16,023 nt of DNA from CAYPEZ01 sp964622275 (GTDB taxonomy: Bacteria > Patescibacteriota > Minisyncoccia > Phycocordibacterales > UBA6899): contig CAZUMX010000023.1 in NCBI GenBank assembly GCA_964622275.1, forward strand, positions 1 through 16,023. The letters are read 5' to 3'. The notes beneath the pieces were generated by a model. It searched no databases and was not told where the DNA came from. It saw only the letters and a list, made by a program, of their open reading frames with translations. Positions 6,868 through 13,165 of the stretch are shown here, in pieces; the stretch's first letter is position 1, and the number at the start of each line of letters is the position of its first letter. The position numbers were made by a program, and so were the translations under genes.

Positions 6868-9124
6868 ATTCTTTAGAATTTATAAGTTATTCAGGTTAAG
6901 TGCCATTTTCTTTGCAGTACTTCTTGTTGGTACGACATCCTTTGTTCTCCTAGAAGGTAGATATTCGTTCGCTGTTAAGAGCTCGGTAAGTTTCCTAAAT
7001 ACAGCCCCGGAAGAGCAATTCGACATCAATAATAGAGAAATTATTAATGACGTTCATGAAGACGTGATATTTACGGAGGATATCCGGGATGACAATAATA
7101 TCTCAAGGCTACTTAACGTAGTTAGTGGGTGGACTGTATCTCCTTTGATTCCAATAAATCAATCTTCCTCTTCCATATTGAACCCCATGAGGAGTAACTG
7201 GATGTTTCCTTTAATCTCAATAGGAAAGAGGATTGATAAGGATACTTATGTAAACATTATCTATGATAAGACCCGATCGTCCCTAGCTCTCATCCTTCCA
7301 AGTACAGATTTTAAGTTATCAGATAAGGTAATTCGTACTGACCGAGTAATTCTATCGGAAATATCGAGGGTTCCTTCTGCTGGTCTTATTAAGCTTGGGC
7401 CTGTGTTCGTGCCGATCAGTGATGATTTAAATGTTTCTGTAAAGCTTGGTATTATTGCAAATTCACCAATACAGATTTACAAGGAAAGCGGTTCAGATTT
7501 GTTGAGTTCATTCGAAGATGAACTATGGCAAGTTGAACCCAATGATTGCAGTGACTCAATGGCTGGTTTACCGGAAATGGAGATTTCGACCTCTGACGAT
7601 GCCACTGAGGGAGAGAAATCAATGAGAATTTCATCAAATAATCACTACGCCTGTGCCTTCCATACGTACTCAGTTAATTTCGAGAACGACAAGATCTATG
7701 AACTTAAATTTGATTACAAAAATGTGTCTGGAGGGAAGATGATGTATTACTATAGTTTCAAGAAAAGTCCTCAACATAGTGGGTACTCTTTTTCGGAGAA
7801 GATTTCTTCTAGGCCAGGAGCTTGGAATTCCCAGCATGTCTATATCGATCCGAAAAATATAATCAGTACAGACGCCTCGAGTCAGGTTTCTTTTGAACAA
7901 ATTGAGCCCGGTAACCCTGAGGTGAATTATAGCGAACTAGGTACATATTTTGATCAGACTACTTCTGGTGGGGTTAAACTGGTAGATCTATATCTTTATG
8001 CCCCTTCTGACGGAAGAAATAAAGTCGAGAACCTTTTTGATAACGTGAGCATATCCTCATATATGCTAATCTCAAGCGGAACATTCGATGTTAGTGGCGT
8101 CCTTGGTTCATATAAAATCCTTGCACGTTTCAAAAGCAAATTCAAGGACGAAGAGAATGTGAAATATGTGCCAAATAATCAATTGCCAAATATCTTAGAT
8201 GGCCAATCGGTGTCATTCGAAGAAGATGAACTATGGCAAGTTGAACCCAATGATTGCAGTGACTCAATGGCTGGTTTACCGGAAATGGAGATTTCGACCT
8301 CTGACGATGCCACTGAGGGAGAGAAATCAATGAGAATTTCATCAAATAATCACTACGCCTGTGCCTTCCATACGTACTCAGTTAATTTCGAGAACGACAA
8401 GATCTATGAACTTAAATTTGATTACAAAAATGTGTCTGGAGGGAAGATGATGTATTACTACAATGTAAGCAACGGAGAGCAGAGTTCATCCCAATCGCGA
8501 ACAATTACTGCAAATAAGAAAACTTGGCGTACGGAAGCTTCCATGGTTGATTCAGGTATAATTAACCCGAAACAACTCACGCTCGGACTCTATGCGCCTT
8601 CCACTGGATATAACCGAAGCGAAAATTTGTATGACCGAATCATATTGAAAGAGTTCACGAAAAAAGACATCGATTCATACTTTTTGTTTACTGAAAAGAA
8701 CAATACGAACCCTACCAATCATTCTCACATTAAACGCGATCCTTTGAATTATAGAAAAGTTGAACTTAGATCATTAGTGTCACCATTTGTATTAAAGTAT
8801 TCAGCTCCATACTCAGAAAAATACATAGCTAAATTCTCAAGCAGAAGAATAAATAATTCAGATCACTACAGATTAAATAAGTTTGAGAACGGCTGGTATA
8901 TCGACCCAGTAGAACTGTGCGGAACAAAGGATTCTCTTAAGGAAGGATGCACCATGAACCCAGACGGCTCATACAACATGGAGCTCGTGATCGAATTCAC
9001 TCCGCAACGCTGGTTCAATGTGGGACTCCTTATCTCGGGCACCACGCTCTTCGGATGTTTCGCATATCTTGGGTACGACTTCTATCGCCGAAGGAAGAAC
9101 AGGGAAGTCTCTGTGCTAAAATAG
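6860..9124 (+). CDS. Bitopic surface protein with duplicated jelly-roll-like modules
   Basis: The 754-residue protein has a helix near each end (about 9-31 and 718-741) and a long extracytoplasmic region between them. Two related modules start at E219 and E455. Their first 80 residues are identical, each with Cys in NDCSDS and in HYACAFH. Their later halves differ but both end in LYAP (379-382 and 577-580) followed by a VENLFDNVSI / SENLYDRIIL strand, like carbohydrate-binding jelly-roll domains of the CBM4/6 type. A C-terminal module with NGW (W679) and NPDG (700-703) is shared with the preceding GT-C-like protein. It overlaps that gene by 8 nt, so the two are probably made together. A glycan-binding or assembly role is inferred. 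From about 8890 the DNA returns to the high-GC style of the flanks. Confidence 0.65.
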   Translation: MREFFRIYKLFRLSAIFFAVLLVGTTSFVLLEGRYSFAVKSSVSFLNTAPEEQFDINNREIINDVHEDVIFTEDIRDDNNISRLLNVVSGWTVSPLIPINQSSSSILNPMRSNWMFPLISIGKRIDKDTYVNIIYDKTRSSLALILPSTDFKLSDKVIRTDRVILSEISRVPSAGLIKLGPVFVPISDDLNVSVKLGIIANSPIQIYKESGSDLLSSFEDELWQVEPNDCSDSMAGLPEMEISTSDDATEGEKSMRISSNNHYACAFHTYSVNFENDKIYELKFDYKNVSGGKMMYYYSFKKSPQHSGYSFSEKISSRPGAWNSQHVYIDPKNIISTDASSQVSFEQIEPGNPEVNYSELGTYFDQTTSGGVKLVDLYLYAPSDGRNKVENLFDNVSISSYMLISSGTFDVSGVLGSYKILARFKSKFKDEENVKYVPNNQLPNILDGQSVSFEEDELWQVEPNDCSDSMAGLPEMEISTSDDATEGEKSMRISSNNHYACAFHTYSVNFENDKIYELKFDYKNVSGGKMMYYYNVSNGEQSSSQSRTITANKKTWRTEASMVDSGIINPKQLTLGLYAPSTGYNRSENLYDRIILKEFTKKDIDSYFLFTEKNNTNPTNHSHIKRDPLNYRKVELRSLVSPFVLKYSAPYSEKYIAKFSSRRINNSDHYRLNKFENGWYIDPVELCGTKDSLKEGCTMNPDGSYNMELVIEFTPQRWFNVGLLISGTTLFGCFAYLGYDFYRRRKNREVSVLK
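7514..7752 (+). repeat. Direct repeat copy 1 (239 bp, perfect)
   Basis: All 239 bases are identical to 8222-8460, checked base by base. It encodes residues 219-297 and is in the same frame as the second copy, 708 bp (236 codons) away. Identity ends abruptly on both sides: upstream at a GAA insertion difference and downstream at a synonymous TAT/TAC. Confidence 0.97.
8222..8460 (+). repeat. Direct repeat copy 2 (239 bp, perfect)
   Basis: Second copy of the sequence at 7514-7752, encoding residues 455-533. The lack of any synonymous difference means a recent duplication or a gene-conversion event, because the remaining parts of the two modules have clearly diverged. A homologous crossover between the copies would delete 708 bp in frame. 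Confidence 0.97.
9114..9122 (+). promoter_or_regulatory. Candidate internal extended -10 box (TGcTAAAAT)
   Basis: The box covers the last codons of the preceding gene and ends 9 nt before the ATG at 9132. Five of six hexamer bases match TATAAT and the TG is in place. It could give the two GC-rich genes at 9132-11326 their own transcript, independent of the AT-rich genes before them. Confidence 0.4.
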
Positions 9125-9131
9125 TTCCGTA

Positions 9132-9710
9132 ATGGCGTTCAAAGTTACGGATTACATCCTCACGCCCATGGATCTCTATCATGGGATACGCGCGCTCCTC
9201 AAGCTCTCGCTCATGGGGTGGGTAAGACTCATCCTCGTCGTGGGAGCGTACTTCGTGGCGCGACACTATGGTGCAAGCATCATCGACGCAGGGTTCATCA
9301 CGTTTCTCGTCGTAACCTTTACGTACGACATCGAGGCACGCATTCCGCTTTCCCTCGCACTCGGGGCGCTCATCCTTATCGTTCTCATCCTCACTCTAGG
9401 CCCACACACCGAGTTCATCAATGAGACCACCTGGCCCGAGCCTATCGCAGTCTGGGTCTATTACTTCCTCGCCATCGGAGTCCTCAAGCAGATGAAGGAC
9501 GTCCTCGGTGGCGAGCGTGGAAAAGAACTCCTCAACGCAGTCATGCATCCACGCGAGATCCCTGTCGCTCGCCTTAAGATGGAGTCCACCATCATTCCAG
9601 TAAAACTCGAGCGTCACTCACACATCTACGAGACGTATGGCGGTCGCTACACGGTCGAAAAGATTGGCACGATCGTGCGCGTCCGAGAGAAAGGGAAGAG
9701 ATACCCATGA
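9132..9710 (+). CDS. Small polytopic membrane protein of unknown function
   Basis: The 192-residue protein has an amphipathic N-terminus, about four hydrophobic segments (about 29-44, 50-65, 71-90 and 104-119) and a cytosolic tail (about 120-192) with alternating charged beta-like stretches (RYTVEKIGTIVRVREKGKR). The segment layout vaguely recalls PsiE-like proteins, but I do not see enough to assign that family. The gene starts 7 nt after the preceding stop and its stop overlaps the next ATG (ATGA at 9707-9710), so it is translationally coupled to the GT-C-like gene that follows. Partnership with that protein is likely but unproven. Base use matches the GC-rich flanks, not the island. Function unknown. 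Confidence 0.7.
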   Translation: MAFKVTDYILTPMDLYHGIRALLKLSLMGWVRLILVVGAYFVARHYGASIIDAGFITFLVVTFTYDIEARIPLSLALGALILIVLILTLGPHTEFINETTWPEPIAVWVYYFLAIGVLKQMKDVLGGERGKELLNAVMHPREIPVARLKMESTIIPVKLERHSHIYETYGGRYTVEKIGTIVRVREKGKRYP

Positions 9711-11326
9711 GAAAGCACGTCATTCCAGCACTGATCTTCCTTTGTGCGGTGCTCGCAATAGCACTCCCGGTCCTTTTCACGCCCGGACAAGTCTTCATGC
9801 TTGATACGGTCTTTCCGCCGGTGATTGACCTTCATGCTCTCGCCAAGATGCATTTCGGCGCAACGCTCCCGGTAGTCGCAATTCTTGGTCTCCTTAACCT
9901 CCTCCTACCCATGAGTATAGTAAGTAAGATCTTCATGGTGGTCGTGCTCCTTCTTCCAATGGTGTCCATGTACTACCTCCTTGCGAGCGTCACGAGGCGC
10001 GAGTATGCGATCCTAGGCGGACTCATGATGCTTTTTAACCCATTCATGTACGAGCGATTCATGGCAGGGCACTGGTTCGTCATGATGGGCTTAGGATTCT
10101 TGCCCGTCGTTTTCTATTTTTTACGGCGGACACTCACAACATATTCCTTTAGACACACGACACTCTTCGCACTTGTCTTTGGACTCTATCCGATTATCTC
10201 CCTCCACTTCGCATATATCGGCATGGGTCTTGTTGTGCTCTACACCGTCTTCCATATTGCTTCGCGAAAACGTGAACACATCTTCTCTAAGAAATATGCC
10301 AAGCATGGCGCACTCTTTATCGCAATCGTTCTTACCATTAATGCTTTTTGGATGCTCTCATTTTTTCGTCCACACGGTACATTTGCGTCTATCGATACGA
10401 CAGACTTCGTAACATTCGTCACTCAAGGGGACTCGACAGTAGGTGTCGTCGGCAATATTCTCTCACTGTACGGATTCTGGCGTGAGAGTGCGCTCCTTCC
10501 TAAAGACGTTCTCCCTCTCTGGTGGATTCCATCACTCCTTATACTCGCACTCTCACTTTTTGGTCTGAAAGTGCGCATGAGGGAGGGAGACAAACTCGCA
10601 AAGACTCTTCTCGTTGCATCACCTATTGCAGTCGTGCTGGCAATAGGTTTTGCAACACCAAGCACCGAATGGATCGTCCAGGCTGTGCTCAAGTGGATAC
10701 CGGGATTCTCAGGATTGCGAGAGACGGCAAAACTCACAGGGGTCTTGGCATTCACATATGCCTATTTCGCACCCATGGGCCTAGAAGCTCTTGTGAGGTA
10801 CTTCTATGCCCCTAGAATGCATGTTCGTGTGATAGCTGTGTCAGTGACCGCACTTTTGGTCCTTGCCACATCCTTCACTTTTCTCTGGGGAGCACTGGGA
10901 CAGGTACAGACGGGCACTTATCCTACGGGGTGGAAAGTGGTCGACGACATACTAGTTGCAGATGTGTACAGAGGCAAAATCCTCGTCTTCCCGTGGAGAG
11001 GGTATCTTGAAGTGAATTTTGCCGGCGGAGAGTTCATTGCCAACCCCGCACATGGATATTTTCATGTCCCAGTCGAAGTATCAGAAAGCATCAACAATAC
11101 GATCTATGACGGAAAGTACACCACAGCATTTGACGACTTGATCCCGATTGATGAAGAACCTGATGACATCGCAAGCGACGTCTTGGCGCTACGAGCAAAG
11201 GGTGTGACACATGTGATCCTTATGAAGACCAGCGACTGGGAACGCTATATCGGAGTTCTCGAGGAGACGATCTACTTCGACAGGGTATACGACAATGAAA
11301 GTATCGCACTCTATAGGCTCAAATAA
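9707..11326 (+). CDS. GT-C-like polytopic membrane protein, putative glycosyltransferase
   Basis: The 539-residue protein has about 11 membrane segments up to residue 400 and a soluble extracytoplasmic domain after that. Between early helices lies NPFMYERFMAGHWFVMMG (from N111), a loop pattern seen in GT-C-like membrane proteins of Patescibacteria and Archaea. The soluble end has GKILVFPWRG, a VTHVILMKTSDW strand and a closing FDRVYDNESIALYRL hairpin. The same order occurs in the middle of the larger protein at 4606-6867, suggesting the two are distant paralogues. GT-C enzymes transfer sugar from polyprenyl phosphate to acceptors outside the membrane; catalysis is not shown here, and an acidic catalytic residue cannot be picked with confidence. 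It overlaps the previous gene by 4 nt. A purine-rich GGGAAGAG lies just upstream of the ATG and may help initiation. Confidence 0.7.
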   Translation: MRKHVIPALIFLCAVLAIALPVLFTPGQVFMLDTVFPPVIDLHALAKMHFGATLPVVAILGLLNLLLPMSIVSKIFMVVVLLLPMVSMYYLLASVTRREYAILGGLMMLFNPFMYERFMAGHWFVMMGLGFLPVVFYFLRRTLTTYSFRHTTLFALVFGLYPIISLHFAYIGMGLVVLYTVFHIASRKREHIFSKKYAKHGALFIAIVLTINAFWMLSFFRPHGTFASIDTTDFVTFVTQGDSTVGVVGNILSLYGFWRESALLPKDVLPLWWIPSLLILALSLFGLKVRMREGDKLAKTLLVASPIAVVLAIGFATPSTEWIVQAVLKWIPGFSGLRETAKLTGVLAFTYAYFAPMGLEALVRYFYAPRMHVRVIAVSVTALLVLATSFTFLWGALGQVQTGTYPTGWKVVDDILVADVYRGKILVFPWRGYLEVNFAGGEFIANPAHGYFHVPVEVSESINNTIYDGKYTTAFDDLIPIDEEPDDIASDVLALRAKGVTHVILMKTSDWERYIGVLEETIYFDRVYDNESIALYRLK

Positions 11327-11347
11327 TGACTTGCTCCAACAAATTGG

Positions 11348-11356
11348 TTATCCACA
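11348..11356 (+). promoter_or_regulatory. Single DnaA-box-like 9-mer (TTATCCACA)
   Basis: A perfect match to the classical DnaA box in the 80-bp gap before the DUF5666-like gene. I saw no second box nearby and no AT-rich unwinding region or dnaA/dnaN genes, so this is not an origin. It may be chance or a single regulatory site. Confidence 0.25.
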
Positions 11357-11361
11357 TTGAT

Positions 11362-11403
11362 AAGGAGGACGAAATATTGAAATTTTGCTATAGTTGTAGC
11401 TAG
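11362..11403 (+). other. Strong Shine-Dalgarno followed by an 8-codon reading frame
   Basis: AAGGAGG at 11362-11368 is followed after 8 nt by TTG at 11377, which opens a reading frame of eight codons (TTG-AAA-TTT-TGC-TAT-AGT-TGT-AGC) closed by TAG at 11401-11403. The frame is the same as that of the gene starting at 11407. It may be a tiny leader peptide coupled to the gene, or a relic of an older, longer 5' end. Confidence 0.3.
11386..11394 (+). promoter_or_regulatory. Candidate extended -10 box (TGcTATAGT)
   Basis: TG plus TATAGT (five of six matches to TATAAT) ends 12 nt before the ATG at 11407, so the transcript would carry a leader of about six bases. No good -35 is present. If used, the Shine-Dalgarno-like AAGGAGG just upstream would not be transcribed from it. 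Confidence 0.4.
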
Positions 11404-11406
11404 TTC

Positions 11407-12066
11407 ATGACAACTTCGGTCTTCACAAAGAAATTCTTCGGAACGGCGGGTATCCTCGTTGCCTTCATACTGACTTCGTTCATTGGGGCCACGACGGCAA
11501 GCGCGTTCTACAGCCTCTCCGGAAAGAAGATCCAGTTCCGTGGCGTCGTTCAGGCGAAGACCTCAACGTCGCTCACCCTCCTTACCTCGGCACCGAAGCC
11601 GACCAAAATCATTCTCAATAGCAGCACCAAGTATCCTTCAGGCGCACCCAAGGTCGGAGATGTTGTCTTCGTTGTTGCTCGCATCAAGAGCGATAGGCAG
11701 ATCCTCGCACTCATCGTCAAGAAAAGCCATACCGGTGGTCCTGGCGATATGTACGGAGATGACGACGATGACGATCACGACGGGCATCACGGAGGAAAGC
11801 ATGACCGTGACGGACATTTCTCGAAGAATGACAGGAAGTGCCCGTGGATCACGGTCAAAAACGGGAATAACAGAGACTCCTTCAAGATTGACTCGAATAC
11901 CCGTTTCATTGGTACCTCACGCTGTGAGGACCTCCGTGACAACGACCGCATCTCGGTCATTGGACGCGACGATGAGAGAGGGAACGCTATCGCCAAGACC
12001 GTCATCAAGCACACGCGCAGTAGCGACGGAGATGATATTCCAGAGAACGAAGACGATGACAACTAA
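11407..12066 (+). CDS. Secreted DUF5666-like protein with Asp/His-rich linker
   Basis: The 219-residue product begins with a signal peptide: basic residues at 8-9, a hydrophobic core about 11-28, and a likely cleavage after ASA near residue 33. A first beta-rich domain (about 39-105) runs IQFRGVVQAKTSTSLTLL, then a GDVVFVVARI strand and an ending ILALIVKK, as in DUF5666 OB-like domains. Next comes a low-complexity run rich in Asp, His and Gly (about 114-138) that could bind metal ions. A second, similar beta domain (about 143-205) has WITVKNG, a FKIDSNTRF strand and DRISVIGRDDERG. The tail is acidic. The protein is probably exported and free or envelope-bound. It stands alone between a short gap and a terminator. 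Role unknown; binding of divalent metals is inference. Confidence 0.7.
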   Translation: MTTSVFTKKFFGTAGILVAFILTSFIGATTASAFYSLSGKKIQFRGVVQAKTSTSLTLLTSAPKPTKIILNSSTKYPSGAPKVGDVVFVVARIKSDRQILALIVKKSHTGGPGDMYGDDDDDDHDGHHGGKHDRDGHFSKNDRKCPWITVKNGNNRDSFKIDSNTRFIGTSRCEDLRDNDRISVIGRDDERGNAIAKTVIKHTRSSDGDDIPENEDDDN

Positions 12067-12078
12067 TGTCATTCAATG

Positions 12079-12100
12079 AACCGCAACAAAGCGGTTTTTT
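12079..12100 (+). terminator. Rho-independent terminator after the DUF5666-like gene
   Basis: Stem AACCGC (12079-12084) pairs with GCGGTT (12091-12096) around the loop AACAAA, followed by further T residues to 12100. It lies 12 nt after the stop at 12066. Confidence 0.85.
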
Positions 12101-12122
12101 GATTCACAAAACGTTGAAATTG

Positions 12123-12150
12123 TTGAATATATCGTTTCGCATGGTAATAT
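12123..12150 (+). promoter_or_regulatory. Promoter for the nucleotidyltransferase-cupin gene
   Basis: TTGAAT at 12123-12128 and TAATAT at 12145-12150 are separated by 16 nt, and the -10 is preceded by TGg (12142-12144). This is the most complete promoter in the window. It predicts a start near 12157 and a leader of about 70 nt. A second possible -10, TATATT at 12210-12215, lies 11 nt before the ATG at 12227. Confidence 0.55.
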
Positions 12151-12156
12151 CTTTCC

Positions 12157-12201
12157 ATCGTTAGACGATAGAACTATTGCATGTGAAGATGTGCATCTTC
12201 A
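12157..12201 (+). promoter_or_regulatory. Structured 5' leader with two inverted repeats
   Basis: ATCGT-TAG-ACGAT (12157-12169) would form a five-pair hairpin at the predicted 5' end of the mRNA. TGAAGATG-TG-CATCTTCA (12184-12201) is a perfect eight-base inverted repeat that could be a hairpin in RNA or a protein site in DNA. Neither is followed by a T run, so they are not terminators. Confidence 0.4.
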
Positions 12202-12226
12202 GTTACTCCTATATTCGGCACCACCT

Positions 12227-13102
12227 ATGATGAAAAAAGTTGCTGTCACATCCGTATACGCAAACCCAATCCATCCCGGGCACATCGAGTGTTTTAAACT
12301 TTCTCGCGATATTGCCGATGAGCTGTGGGTCATTGTCAACAACGACGCACAAGCAAAGCAAAAGCGTGGTGTCGAGAGCTTTCAAGACGAACAGTACCGT
12401 CTCACTGTTGTCGGATCAGTAAAGTATGTCGACAAAGCTGTGCTCTCTATTGATACAGATAGCACGGTAGTTGAGACGCTCGAGAAAGTCATTACTGAAC
12501 TCAAGAACCGTGGTGACGTAAAGGAAATCATCTTTACTAAAGGTGGAGACCGTTTTGCGGCAGAGATTCCCGAAAAGTCGGTGTGTGACAAGCATGGGGT
12601 CACTATTGTTGATGGTCTTGGTGTAAAGACCCATAGCAGCTCTTCGTATGTGAAGCGAGTAGAGAATCCAAAAGACGAGGCAAAACTCGCCACCGAACTT
12701 AACAAACTTCCGCAAGAAATCCTCGAAAAAGAATATATTGAGGTGGGATACCGTCCATGGGGAGTCTACTATGTCCTTGAGGACAAACCTGAATACAAAG
12801 TAAAGAAAATCATTGTGACAGAAGGTCATCGTCTCAGTCTACAGAGTCATGAACATCGTAGCGAGCACTGGGTCGTCGTGTCTGGTGTAGCAAATGTTGA
12901 AATTCGCTCCAAAGAAGATCCGTCGCACATTGGTCACAGAATTGTGAGGAAGAATGAAAGCTGTTTTGTCCCCAAGGGATACCTCCACAGGCTTTCGAAC
13001 CAACATACTGAACCACTTGTCATCATCGAAGTTCAGTCTGGATCATATACTGGAGAAGACGATATTGTTCGCTATCAAGACGACTACAAGAGATTGGGAT
13101 AG
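12227..13102 (+). CDS. Fusion of HIGH-type nucleotidyltransferase (cytidylyltransferase-like) and type II mannose-6-phosphate isomerase cupin
   Basis: Counting from the ATG at 12227, the protein has 291 residues. Residues 1-145 form a nucleotidyltransferase of the TagD/RfaE-C type: VTSVYANPIHPGHIECF carries the HxGH motif (H16, H19), with FTKGGDRF near 103-110 and a KTHSSSS stretch near 134-140 where the family has its second nucleotide-binding motif. Residues 176-290 are a type II phosphomannose isomerase cupin as at the C-terminus of ManC/AlgA: RPWGVYYVL, EGHRLSLQSHEHRSEHW with H208, H210 and H214, FVPKGYLHRLSN, and IEVQSGSYTGEDDIVRYQDDY. In ManC the partner is a different, GT-A-like nucleotidyltransferase, so this pairing is unusual. 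It likely isomerises or binds a sugar phosphate and activates it for glycan synthesis; substrates are unproven. An upstream GTG at 12191 lies inside the leader inverted repeat and is not favoured. ATG 12230 is an alternative start. Confidence 0.82.
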   Translation: MMKKVAVTSVYANPIHPGHIECFKLSRDIADELWVIVNNDAQAKQKRGVESFQDEQYRLTVVGSVKYVDKAVLSIDTDSTVVETLEKVITELKNRGDVKEIIFTKGGDRFAAEIPEKSVCDKHGVTIVDGLGVKTHSSSSYVKRVENPKDEAKLATELNKLPQEILEKEYIEVGYRPWGVYYVLEDKPEYKVKKIIVTEGHRLSLQSHEHRSEHWVVVSGVANVEIRSKEDPSHIGHRIVRKNESCFVPKGYLHRLSNQHTEPLVIIEVQSGSYTGEDDIVRYQDDYKRLG

Positions 13103-13140
13103 TTTCTTTTGCTGTCTGATTTCAAAGAGACTGCATCACA

Positions 13141-13154
13141 TACCACACGTGGTA
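13141..13154 (+). promoter_or_regulatory. Inverted repeat overlapping a -10 box (possible operator)
   Basis: TACCAC-AC-GTGGTA is a perfect six-base inverted repeat. Its right arm shares bases with the extended -10 at 13150-13158, so a bound protein would block that promoter. It may also be chance. Confidence 0.3.
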
Positions 13155-13158
13155 CGAT
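13150..13158 (+). promoter_or_regulatory. Candidate extended -10 box (TGgTACGAT)
   Basis: The box ends 7 nt before the ATG at 13166, which predicts a leaderless mRNA. No -35 is visible. This helps to decide the start: the TTG at 13109 lies upstream of the promoter. Confidence 0.4.
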
Positions 13159-13165
13159 AGAAGGT

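Larger units (their letters stand above)
3765..8890 (+). other. AT-rich compositional island inside the glycan locus
   Basis: Base and codon use change sharply at about 3765 and return at about 8890. Hand counts on single lines show it: 3541-3600 has 31 G+C of 60, 4861-4920 has 15 of 60, and 9361-9420 has 33 of 60. Flanking genes favour CTC, ATC and GTC; inside, TTA/TTG, ATA/ATT and AGA/AGG are common. The left edge coincides with the junction between two glycosyltransferase genes. The right edge lies within the 3' part of the gene 6860-9124. The block holds a GT2 gene, a GT-C-like gene and most of the bitopic surface-protein gene. Horizontal replacement of a surface-glycan cassette is the likely cause; edges are approximate. 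Confidence 0.65.

Noticed and set aside
11483..12079. Alternative plus-strand frame of 198 codons overlapping the DUF5666-like gene
   Set aside because: Its product is a Ser/Arg/Thr-rich low-complexity sequence without a signal peptide or domain, whereas the overlapping frame has both.
13109..13165. Upstream TTG start for the 13166 gene
   Set aside because: The extension is polar, has no ribosome site, and spans the predicted promoter and inverted repeat; the ATG at 13166 gives a normal membrane-anchor N-terminus.
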